NCBI GenBank assembly: GCA_902796785.1
Contig: CADBQJ010000133.1
Location: 1-7,136 of the forward strand
Length of the DNA: 7,136 nucleotides
DNA from: Fibrobacter succinogenes
Lineage (GTDB): Bacteria > Fibrobacterota > Fibrobacteria > Fibrobacterales > CADBQJ01
Direction: 5' to 3'
Positions 1 through 5,602 of this stretch are shown piece after piece. A model generated the notes under the pieces. That model ran no database searches, was not told where the DNA came from, and worked only from the letters and a program-made list of their open reading frames with translations. The translations under genes and the position numbers were made by a program. Within the stretch, counting starts at the first letter, position 1. The number at the start of each line of letters is the position of its first letter.

Positions 1-58
1 CGACTTGTACGACGCGCTTGAACCGGATTTCGTTCTCTTTTTCGGGGCGGGTCTTTGA
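1..58 (+). CDS. C-terminal tail of an upstream gene (5' truncated by window)
   Basis: Frame 2 is open from the window edge to a TGA at 56-58 and reads DLYDALEPDFVLFFGAGL. The ending resembles the last strand of some Mur ligases (MurC tails often read like 'pgDvVlflGAGd'), so UDP-N-acetylmuramate-alanine ligase is one possibility, but 18 residues cannot establish this. Its stop codon overlaps the -35-like hexamer of the tRNA promoter. Codons here (CTT, TTT, GAT) are less GC-rich than in the downstream operon. The frame and stop are seen directly; that it is a real gene is inferred from the lack of stops, the sensible composition and the position just before a promoter. Confidence 0.4.
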   Translation, partial: DLYDALEPDFVLFFGAGL

Positions 59-82
59 TTTTCGCGAAATACTTGCTATTTT
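55..82 (+). promoter_or_regulatory. Putative promoter of tRNA-Ser
   Basis: A -35-like TTGATT (55-60) is separated by 16 bp from a -10-like TATTTT (77-82), which is preceded by TGC (74-76), an extended -10 element. The predicted start would be near 88-90, giving a 5-7 nt leader before the tRNA at 95. The segment between -10 and start, GGCGCAC, is GC-rich, as in stable-RNA promoters under stringent control. The matches are seen in the sequence; promoter activity and stringent regulation are inferred. Confidence 0.5.
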
Positions 83-94
83 TGGCGCACCTCC

Positions 95-180
95 GGAGAG
101 GTGGCCGAGTGGCTGAAGGCGCACGCTTGGAAAGCGTGTTTACTCGCAAGGTAACGGGGGTTCGAATCCCCCCCTCTCCA
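95..180 (+). tRNA. tRNA-Ser (anticodon GGA)
   Basis: It folds as a complete class II tRNA. The acceptor stem GGAGAGG (95-101) pairs with CCTCTCC (173-179). The D stem is GCC/GGC. The anticodon stem CACGC/GCGTG (122-126, 134-138) encloses loop TTGGAAA, with anticodon GGA at 129-131 reading UCC and UCU. A long variable arm (139-155) has a TTAC/GTAA stem, and the T arm GGGGG-TTCGAAT-CCCCC covers 156-172. The long variable arm and GGA anticodon identify serine. The discriminator base is A180, whereas bacterial tRNA-Ser normally carries G73. No 3' CCA is encoded, so a CCA-adding enzyme would be needed. No terminator follows before rpoZ. Confidence 0.97.
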
Positions 181-205
181 GTTCTCTTTTCCTAGTGAGG
201 ACGTC

Positions 206-490
206 ATGCCGAACGAACACATCTCGCTGGACGACATCTACCGCAACCCCGTGGCCGAAGGCTCGATCTTCCGCGCGGTGAAGATGATGGCCGAAGAGGC
301 CCGCTTCATCAACGAACAGGCCAAGCTCGGCTACATCGACCTCACCGAAAAGCCCACCACGATCGCCATGCGCCAGTTCAAGCAGAACCGCATCGCCATC
401 GTTCCTCCCGAAGAGATGCAGGAAGAACAGGCCGACGAAGTCGACGAAGCCCTGATCCCCGCCGAGGAAAGCCCCGCCGAAGAGGCATAA
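206..490 (+). CDS. rpoZ: DNA-directed RNA polymerase omega subunit-like protein
   Basis: The 94-residue protein is a likely omega subunit, which helps beta' fold and assemble into RNA polymerase. Residues about 20-42 hold the first conserved helix region (IFRAVKMMAEEARFINE, compared with the usual 'fxLVxxaakRArQl'). Residues 49-65 hold KPTTIAMRQFKQNRIAI, matching the omega 'KPtxiAlxEixxgkI' block. The last 28 residues (67-94) are strongly acidic, with 12 Asp/Glu and no Lys or Arg. Start ATG 206 is preceded by TGAGG at 196-200, 5 nt away. It begins 25 nt after the tRNA with no terminator between, and it ends in its own intrinsic terminator. Lying just before coaBC is the common rpoZ-coaBC (dfp) order and supports the call, although gmk is not visible upstream. 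The first block is divergent, so the assignment rests on the second block and context. Confidence 0.8.
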   Translation: MPNEHISLDDIYRNPVAEGSIFRAVKMMAEEARFINEQAKLGYIDLTEKPTTIAMRQFKQNRIAIVPPEEMQEEQADEVDEALIPAEESPAEEA

Positions 491-506
491 GTTTTCAAAA
501 CGGCTG

Positions 507-540
507 TTGATACAGGGGAGTCGCTCCCCTGTTTTTTTAT
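507..540 (+). promoter_or_regulatory. Possible coaBC promoter embedded in the terminator
   Basis: TTGATA (507-512) matches five of six bases of a -35 box. A poor -10 candidate TGTTTT (530-535) lies 17 bp downstream, and TTTTAT (535-540) is an alternative at a long spacing. Either would start transcription only a few nucleotides before ATG 550, giving a very short leader or none. This is offered because coaBC needs a promoter or read-through past the terminator. The -10 match is weak. Confidence 0.22.
512..538 (+). terminator. Intrinsic terminator after rpoZ
   Basis: ACAGGGGAG (512-520) pairs perfectly with CTCCCCTGT (524-532) across a 3-nt loop, giving a 9-bp stem (or 8 bp with a 5-nt loop), followed by seven T residues (532-538). 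It lies 21 nt after the rpoZ stop and only 11 nt before the coaBC start codon, so it separates the tRNA-rpoZ unit from the coaBC operon or acts as an attenuator. Confidence 0.9.
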
Positions 541-549
541 CGTTGGAAC

Positions 550-1788
550 ATGCGTTTTCAAGGCAAGAGAATCCTTCTCGGAGTGACGGGCGGAATCGCC
601 GCCTACAAGACGCTCTCGCTCGTCCGGCTGCTCCGCGCGGAGGGGGCCGACGTGCGCGTCCTGCTCACCCATGGCGCGGAAATCATGGCCGGCCGGGGCG
701 CCTTCGAGGCCCTCTCGGGCCACCCCGTCGCCGAGAACGTCTTCGCGCCCGTGGAGTCCCCCGAGTTCTCCTCCGTGGCCCACATCGAGCTGGCGCGCTG
801 GGCCGATCTCCTGCTGATCGCCCCCTGCACGGCGCACACGCTCGCCAAGCTGGCCGCGGGCGAAGCCGACACGCTCCTGACCCTGGTCTACCTCGCCACG
901 AAAGCTCCCCGGCTCGTCGCCCCGTCGATGAACTGCGCGATGCTCGGCTCCCCCGCCGTCCAGCGGAACATCCGGCGTCTGGCCGAAGACGGCGCGACGA
1001 TCGTCGAGGCCTCGAGCGGCGAACTGGCCTGCGGCGAATCGGGCAAGGGACGGCTCCCCGAGCCCGAAGAGCTCCTGGAAATCTGCTTCGACCGCCTCTC
1101 CCCCGCCCCGACGCGCGGCGAGGTGGTCGTCGTCGCCGGACGGACCGAAGAGGCCGTCGACCCGGTGCGCGTGATCACGAACCGCAGCTCCGGCAAGACG
1201 GGGCTGGAGATCGCCCGGGCCTTCCGCGCCGCGGGCTGGTCCGTCTCCGCGGTCCTCGGCCCCTGCGACGTCGCCTGGCCCGCCTGGGCGCCCGCGACGC
1301 GCGTCCGCAGCGCGCTGGAGATGGAGGCCGCCTGCAAAAAAGCCGCGAAGCGCGCCGACTGCGTGGTGATGGCGGCCGCGGTCGCCGACTTCCGCCCCGA
1401 GCGGGTCGCCGAGCAGAAGATCAAGCGCTCGTCGGCGATGAAGAGCCTGAAGCTCGTCCCCAACCCCGACGTGCTCGCCGAAATTTCGTCCATGAAAAAA
1501 GGTCCGCTGACGGTCGGCTTCGCGCTCGAGACCGGCGACCTCGTCGCGCGGGCGCGCGAAAAGCTCGCGCGCAAGGGGTGCGACCTCCTGGTGATGAACA
1601 ACCCGCTGAACGGAGACGAGGCCGGATTCGGAAAGGACCGCGTGGAATGGGGGATCCTCTCCCCCGCCGGCGCGGTCGTCGAGCCGAAGACGCGCTCCAA
1701 GGAGGAGCTGGCCGGGGCGCTGGTCCGCGCGGTGGAATCGCTGCGCGCCGCTTCGACAAGCCGCTCCTCCGCCGGAGGCGCACGATGA
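550..1788 (+). CDS. coaBC: Bifunctional phosphopantothenoylcysteine decarboxylase / phosphopantothenate-cysteine ligase
   Basis: This cytosolic enzyme performs two consecutive steps of coenzyme A synthesis: CoaB joins cysteine to 4'-phosphopantothenate using CTP, and CoaC decarboxylates the product with FMN. At 412 residues it is the usual length. The CoaC domain (about 1-185) starts with GVTGGIAAYK (11-20) and has the catalytic His78 (HIELARWAD), Asn128 (APSMN) and Cys161 (LACGESGKGR). The CoaB domain (about 190-400) has DPVRVITNRSSGK (204-216) with Asn211, AAAVADFRP, and Lys290 in KIK, equivalent to the E. coli CoaB Asn210 and Lys289 residues. One small oddity is AGRTEEAVDP, where the family usually has Pro or Gly for Arg198. 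ATG 550 is the first possible start after an in-frame TGA at 508; only a weak GGA precedes it. It overlaps the next gene by ATGA. Confidence 0.97.
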   Translation: MRFQGKRILLGVTGGIAAYKTLSLVRLLRAEGADVRVLLTHGAEIMAGRGAFEALSGHPVAENVFAPVESPEFSSVAHIELARWADLLLIAPCTAHTLAKLAAGEADTLLTLVYLATKAPRLVAPSMNCAMLGSPAVQRNIRRLAEDGATIVEASSGELACGESGKGRLPEPEELLEICFDRLSPAPTRGEVVVVAGRTEEAVDPVRVITNRSSGKTGLEIARAFRAAGWSVSAVLGPCDVAWPAWAPATRVRSALEMEAACKKAAKRADCVVMAAAVADFRPERVAEQKIKRSSAMKSLKLVPNPDVLAEISSMKKGPLTVGFALETGDLVARAREKLARKGCDLLVMNNPLNGDEAGFGKDRVEWGILSPAGAVVEPKTRSKEELAGALVRAVESLRAASTSRSSAGGAR

Positions 1789-2561
1789 TCGGCGTCGAAG
1801 CGGCGCGCGCCCTCCAGCTCGACGCGGAGCTGGGCGGGGACGAACTGATCTTCACGGACGGCGTCCCGATGGTCTCCCCCGCGCGGGGCGTGGCCTCCCC
1901 GATGCACGCCGCGCCGCCCTCGCCGCGCCCCAGGACCACGATCGAGACGGTCGACCTCCGCGGCAAGTCCCCCGTCGCCCTCGCGTCGGAGCAGCTCAAC
2001 TCGCTGCGCGCGATCGCCGACCTGGACGACTTCTTCGCGGCGCTGGGCGACCTGGTTCTCTACCGCTCCGAAGGATCCGGCCCGGCGACCGTCCTTCCCG
2101 GCGCGGGCCCCGTCAATCCGAAGCTCCTCGTCGTCGCCGGCCGTTTCCAGCCCGACGACTTCGAGCTCGGCGCCCCGCTTTCTGGCAAGTGCGGCGAAAT
2201 CCTCGGATCGCTCTTCTCCGAGGCCTCGCTCCAGCTCAACCTCTGCTGGCGCACGGCGCTCTACAAGTCGAGCGGATCGCTCGGCCACGCCATGCTCCCG
2301 CGCGAAAAGGCGATCTTCCGCGAAATCTTCAAGGTCGAGGTCGCGCTGGTCCGGCCCGAGCGCATCCTGGTGCTGGGCGCCCCCGCGCTCGACGTCCTCT
2401 TCGGGCAGAAGCTGGAGCCCGCGCAGGCGCAGGAGATGGAGTTCGCCGGAATCCCGCTGTCGATGGTCTGGCATCCGCTCCAGATCGCGGCCGACCCCGC
2501 GAAGCGCGAGGAGACGCTCGCCCAGCTGAAGGCCCTCGAGAAGAAAATCCACGGAAAATAG
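1785..2561 (+). CDS. Uracil-DNA glycosylase-fold protein, degenerate family 4-like
   Basis: The 258-residue protein has the layout of a family 4 uracil-DNA glycosylase, an enzyme that removes uracil from DNA. It has a variable Pro/Ala/Arg-rich N-terminal part (about 30-60), then the UDG fold from about 75. Residues 114-134 align without gaps to the family motif 1 region, keeping Gly129, Pro131 and Gly134, but the catalytic GEAPG is replaced by AGRFQ (118-122). Residues 186-198 (VALVRPERILVLG) match the conserved 'LVRPxvivaLG' strand. HP at 230-231 matches motif 2. The four Fe-S cysteines are absent; the only cysteines are 136 and 154. Start ATG 1785 overlaps the coaBC stop as ATGA and has GGAGG at 1774-1778, 6 nt away; the frame stays open far upstream, but that stretch lies inside coaBC. 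The fold call is fairly secure. Uracil excision is doubtful, and a structural or nucleic-acid-binding role is an alternative. Confidence 0.75.
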   Translation: MIGVEAARALQLDAELGGDELIFTDGVPMVSPARGVASPMHAAPPSPRPRTTIETVDLRGKSPVALASEQLNSLRAIADLDDFFAALGDLVLYRSEGSGPATVLPGAGPVNPKLLVVAGRFQPDDFELGAPLSGKCGEILGSLFSEASLQLNLCWRTALYKSSGSLGHAMLPREKAIFREIFKVEVALVRPERILVLGAPALDVLFGQKLEPAQAQEMEFAGIPLSMVWHPLQIAADPAKREETLAQLKALEKKIHGK

Positions 2562-2570
2562 GACTTCCCC

Positions 2571-3995
2571 ATGCCCCGCACCTTCCAAGACGAACAGCGC
2601 CGCCCCGACCCCTTCGCGGGACTGGGCGCGCCGCGCGCGGACGAGGCCGAGCGTTACGTGCTGGGCTGCCTGCTCCAGGACGACAGCCGGCTCTTCGTCG
2701 AGTGCCAGGAGCTCCGCCTCCACCCGACCGACTTCTTCTCCGAACGGCACAAGGCGATCGCCCAGGCGATCTGGGACCTCAACTCCGACGCTCAGCCCTC
2801 CGACCTGATCGCCGTTTCGGGACGGCTCCAGGACCGCGACCAGCTGAGCATGTGCGGCGGACTGGAATACCTGCAGGCCCTCGTCGCCGACGTCTCCAAC
2901 ACCGCGGCCCTGACGCACCACGCGAAGACGGTCCAGGAGAAATCGCTGCTGCGCGCCGTCATCCTGGCCGACAACGAATCGATCTTCAAGGCGCAGAGCG
3001 CCGGCGCCGTGGCCCGCGAAGTGCTGGCCGAAACGCAGCAACGGATCTCCGACATCGCCCGCGAGCAGGTCACGCGCGGGCTGCGCCCCACGAAGGACCT
3101 TCTCGTGGAGACCATCGACCTGATCGAGAAGTACCGCGCGCACGACGCCGTCAGCGGCACCGTCACCGGCTTCTCGCGGCTCGACAACCTCACCACCGGG
3201 CTCCACGAAGGCGAACTGATCATCCTGGCGGCCCGCCCCGGCATGGGCAAGACCGCCTTCGCCCTCTCGCTGGCGCTCAACGCCGCCACCAACCGGCCGC
3301 GTTCCTTCCCCGTCGCCTTCTTCTCGCTGGAAATGGACGCGCAGCAGCTCATGCTCCGCCTGCTCTGCACGCAGGGCCACTTCCCGATGCAGGACATCCG
3401 CAGGGGGCAGCTCGACGCCGACATGATGAACCGCCTCGGCGCCATCACGGGCATCCTCTCCGAAGCGCCGCTCTACATCGACGACCAGCCCGACCTCACG
3501 CTGCTCGACCTGCGCACCAAGTGCCGCATGCTCAAGGACAGCCTGGTCAAGAACGGAAGCGACCTCGGGCTGATCGTGCTCGACTACCTGCAGCTGGTCT
3601 CCGGCGGCGAGAACGCCGAAAGCCGCCAGGTCTTCATCTCGCAGGTCTCGCGCGGCCTCAAGCAGCTGGCCAAGGAGCTGCGCGTGCCGGTGCTGGCCCT
3701 CTCGCAGCTCTCCCGCAAGATCGAGGACCGCTCCAGCGACGGCAACGCGGAGCCGAAGCTCTCCGACCTGCGCGAATCGGGCGCCATCGAGCAGGACGCC
3801 GACATGGTCTGGTTCATCTCGCGCAAGAAGCCCGACGCCGAAACGGCGATTTCCGACGAGGCGCAGGAGGCCAAGCTGATCGTCGAGAAGCACCGAAACG
3901 GACCCGTCGGCAAGATTCCGCTGACCTTCGTGCCCAAGCACGCCGGCTTCTACGAGCCGAGCGACCGCGAACCTCCCTCGGAGCTGAACTTCTGA
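2571..3995 (+). CDS. dnaB: Replicative DNA helicase DnaB
   Basis: The hexameric 5'-3' helicase unwinds DNA at the replication fork and recruits primase. The 474-residue length is normal. The N-terminal primase-interacting domain (about 20-120) contains EAERYVLGCLLQD and HKAIAQAIWDL. A linker leads to the RecA-like motor from about 190. Walker A is ARPGMGKT (221-228), the catalytic Glu254 lies in FFSLEM, Walker B is LIVLDYLQLV with Asp338, and ALSQLSRKIEDR, LSDLRESGAIEQDAD and EKHRNGPVGKIPL are classic DnaB motifs. There is no intein. ATG 2571 lies 9 nt after the preceding UAG stop, and that stop is part of the Shine-Dalgarno-like AGGA (2560-2563). The stop overlaps the mlaE start as TGATG. 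Its place between a UDG-fold gene and a lipid transporter suggests a growth-linked operon rather than a shared pathway. Confidence 0.98.
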   Translation: MPRTFQDEQRRPDPFAGLGAPRADEAERYVLGCLLQDDSRLFVECQELRLHPTDFFSERHKAIAQAIWDLNSDAQPSDLIAVSGRLQDRDQLSMCGGLEYLQALVADVSNTAALTHHAKTVQEKSLLRAVILADNESIFKAQSAGAVAREVLAETQQRISDIAREQVTRGLRPTKDLLVETIDLIEKYRAHDAVSGTVTGFSRLDNLTTGLHEGELIILAARPGMGKTAFALSLALNAATNRPRSFPVAFFSLEMDAQQLMLRLLCTQGHFPMQDIRRGQLDADMMNRLGAITGILSEAPLYIDDQPDLTLLDLRTKCRMLKDSLVKNGSDLGLIVLDYLQLVSGGENAESRQVFISQVSRGLKQLAKELRVPVLALSQLSRKIEDRSSDGNAEPKLSDLRESGAIEQDADMVWFISRKKPDAETAISDEAQEAKLIVEKHRNGPVGKIPLTFVPKHAGFYEPSDREPPSELNF

Positions 3996-4813
3996 TGAAC
4001 GAAGGCGAAACGAAGAACTCCCCCTCCGCGCTGCGCCAGGTCGTCCTGGGGCCCTGGGAGGCCGTCGGCGGAAAGGTCGGCCGCGGGCTGAAGGAGTGCT
4101 GCCTCTCGCTCGCCTTCCTGGCGCGCGTCCTCGTCCGCTTCCCCATCGTCCTCAAGAACCGCGAGCTCACGCTCAAGCAGACCATCTCCATCGGCGTCAG
4201 CTCGCTGCCGCTGCTCGTGGTCACCAGCATCTTCACCGGCGCCGTGGCCACCTTCCAGTGCGCCTTCCAGTTCCGCAACTTCGTCCCCGACAAGTTCATC
4301 GGCACCGCCGCCTGCAAGATGATCCTGATCGAGCTCGGCCCCGTGCTGACCGGCCTGGTGCTGGCGGGGCGCGTGGGCTCGGCGCTCGCGGCCGAGATCG
4401 GCTCGATGAAGGAGAAGGAGGAGCTCGACGCCATGACGGTGCTCGACCTCGACCCGGTCCGCTACCTGGCGCTCCCCCGCTTCGCCGCCTTCATCCTGAT
4501 GATGCCGGCGCTGACGGTCATCTCCGACCTCCTGGCCATCTTCGGAGGCTGGCTTGTCGCGGTCCTCAGCCTCGACATGACCACCTACACCTACACCAGC
4601 GGCCTCCAGCTCTACTTCCAGACCAAGGACCTCTACTCCGGCATGCTGAAGTCCTTCATCTTCGGCATCATCATCTGCCTGATGGGCTACCTGAGCGGCG
4701 CGAACGCCGGCTCCGGCGCGCGCGGCGTGGGCGAGGCGGTCATGAAGGCGGTCGTTTCGGCCTGCGTCTTAATTCTTATATTCGACTTCGTGGTCGCGCT
4801 CTGCTTCTTCTAG
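3995..4813 (+). CDS. mlaE: MlaE-family lipid ABC transporter permease
   Basis: This inner-membrane permease moves phospholipids between the inner and outer membranes together with an MlaF ATPase and an MCE (MlaD-type) protein. The 272 residues include a polar N-terminus (1-35) and hydrophobic spans at about 65-88, 111-136, 157-192 (probably two segments), 217-234 and 252-272. The hallmark ELGPVLTGLVLAGRVGSA starts at 113 and runs into AAEIGSMKEKEELDAM. A second conserved block, GANAGSGARGVGEAV, is at 235-249. ATG 3995 shares one base with the dnaB stop (TGATG), so translation is probably coupled; a CGGAG lies 11 nt upstream. Codons 259-262 (TTA ATT CTT ATA) are AT-ending and rare-looking in an otherwise C-ending gene. 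No MCE or MlaB/MlaC gene is in the window. The upstream extension of this open frame runs through dnaB and is not coding. Confidence 0.95.
   Translation: MNEGETKNSPSALRQVVLGPWEAVGGKVGRGLKECCLSLAFLARVLVRFPIVLKNRELTLKQTISIGVSSLPLLVVTSIFTGAVATFQCAFQFRNFVPDKFIGTAACKMILIELGPVLTGLVLAGRVGSALAAEIGSMKEKEELDAMTVLDLDPVRYLALPRFAAFILMMPALTVISDLLAIFGGWLVAVLSLDMTTYTYTSGLQLYFQTKDLYSGMLKSFIFGIIICLMGYLSGANAGSGARGVGEAVMKAVVSACVLILIFDFVVALCFF
4777..4782 (+). promoter_or_regulatory. -10-like box inside the end of mlaE (possible mlaF promoter)
   Basis: TATATT matches five of six bases of the -10 consensus and sits in an AT-rich island (4769-4783) of a GC-rich gene. A start near 4789 would give mlaF a leader of about 34 nt containing its ribosome-binding site. 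No good -35 is seen at the right distance (GTTTCG at 4754-4759 is poor), so this is tentative. Confidence 0.25.
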
Positions 4814-4822
4814 GATGTCCCC

Positions 4823-5602
4823 ATGCCCGGCGTGAAGATCGACGAAAACGACATCATGATCGAACTCCACGGACTCCGCAAGGCGTTCGGCCCGCAGCAG
4901 GTGCTCCGCGACGTCACGCTCGACATCCGGCGCGGCGAGACGATCACCATCATCGGGCAGTCCGGCGGCGGCAAGTCGGTCATCCTCAAGCACATGATCG
5001 GCCTCCTCCAGCCCGACGGCGGCGAAGTGCGCGTGGACGGCCAGACCATCTCCACGCCCACCTTCTTCGACACCAAGACCATCCGCCAGAAGATGGGGAT
5101 GCTCTTCCAGAACGGCGCGCTCTTCGACTCGATGAACGCCGGCGAGAACATCGCCTTCGCGCTCCGCGAGCACAACCGCGAGATGAGCGAGGAGACCATC
5201 CAGGCCGAGGTGACCGAGAAGCTCGAGATGATCCACCTCAAGCCCGAGTTCCGCTGGAAGATGCCCAGCGAGCTCTCCGGCGGGATGCGCAAGCGCCTCG
5301 CCCTGGCCCGCGCCATCGCGCTGCGGCCGAAGATCCTCCTCTACGACGAACCGACCACGGGGCTCGACCCGGTGACGAGCGACGTCATCAACGACCTGAT
5401 CATCGACATGCAGCAGAAGCTCGGCGTGACCTCCGTCGTCGTGACGCACGACATGGCCTCGGCCTACAAGGTCTCCGACCGCATCGCCATGCTCTACGAG
5501 GGGCGGATCATCGCCTGCGGGACCGTCGACGAGATCCGCGGCACCGACAACCCCTACGTCAAGCAGTTCATCACCGGCCAGCGGAAGCTTCCGACCGCCT
5601 GA
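4823..5602 (+). CDS. mlaF: MlaF-family lipid ABC transporter ATPase
   Basis: This cytosolic ATPase powers the MlaE permease. In its 259 residues: Walker A GQSGGGKS (45-52), Q-loop Gln96 in LFQNGALFDSMNAGENIAF (a pattern typical of MlaF), signature LSGGMRKR (151-158), Walker B LLYDEP with Asp175 and Glu176, D-loop GLDP, and H-loop His209 in THDM. The AGENIAF and signature sequences separate it from general importers. ATG 4823 lies 9 nt after the mlaE UAG, and UAGGA (4811-4815) supplies the Shine-Dalgarno 7 nt away; Met12 is a possible alternative start, but it lacks such a site. The last 32 bp overlap the 3' end of ubiX on the other strand, so no separate terminator fits between the two genes. 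Confidence 0.96.
   Translation: MPGVKIDENDIMIELHGLRKAFGPQQVLRDVTLDIRRGETITIIGQSGGGKSVILKHMIGLLQPDGGEVRVDGQTISTPTFFDTKTIRQKMGMLFQNGALFDSMNAGENIAFALREHNREMSEETIQAEVTEKLEMIHLKPEFRWKMPSELSGGMRKRLALARAIALRPKILLYDEPTTGLDPVTSDVINDLIIDMQQKLGVTSVVVTHDMASAYKVSDRIAMLYEGRIIACGTVDEIRGTDNPYVKQFITGQRKLPTA

Noticed and set aside
181..195. Pyrimidine run CTTTTCC after the tRNA as a terminator
   Set aside because: Only four T residues in a row and no hairpin other than the tRNA itself; the rpoZ ribosome-binding site follows directly.
95..205. tRNA gene as an integration site for a mobile element
   Set aside because: No integrase, no repeated tRNA 3' end and only housekeeping genes downstream.
1335..1500. A-runs in coaBC (about 1336-1341 and 1495-1500) as programmed slippage sites
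   Set aside because: The zero frame continues with full CoaB motifs after both runs, and no alternative-frame product looks meaningful.
507..1784. Upstream extension of the UDG-like frame through coaBC
   Set aside because: The extension is Arg/Pro/Gly-rich low-complexity translation in the wrong frame of coaBC. ATG 1785 has a GGAGG site and an ATGA overlap, so it is the true start.
888..3941. A 1,017-codon open frame on the - strand antisense to coaBC, the UDG-like gene and dnaB
   Set aside because: Its translation is dominated by Leu, Val, Arg, Gly, Glu and Asp with no recognisable domain, and it lies opposite three well-supported genes. Strongly C-ending codons on the + strand remove stops from this antisense frame.
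2189..3994. Upstream extension of the mlaE frame through dnaB
   Set aside because: The same GC artefact: an Arg/Ala/Pro-rich shadow of dnaB. The MlaE family length is reached from ATG 3995.
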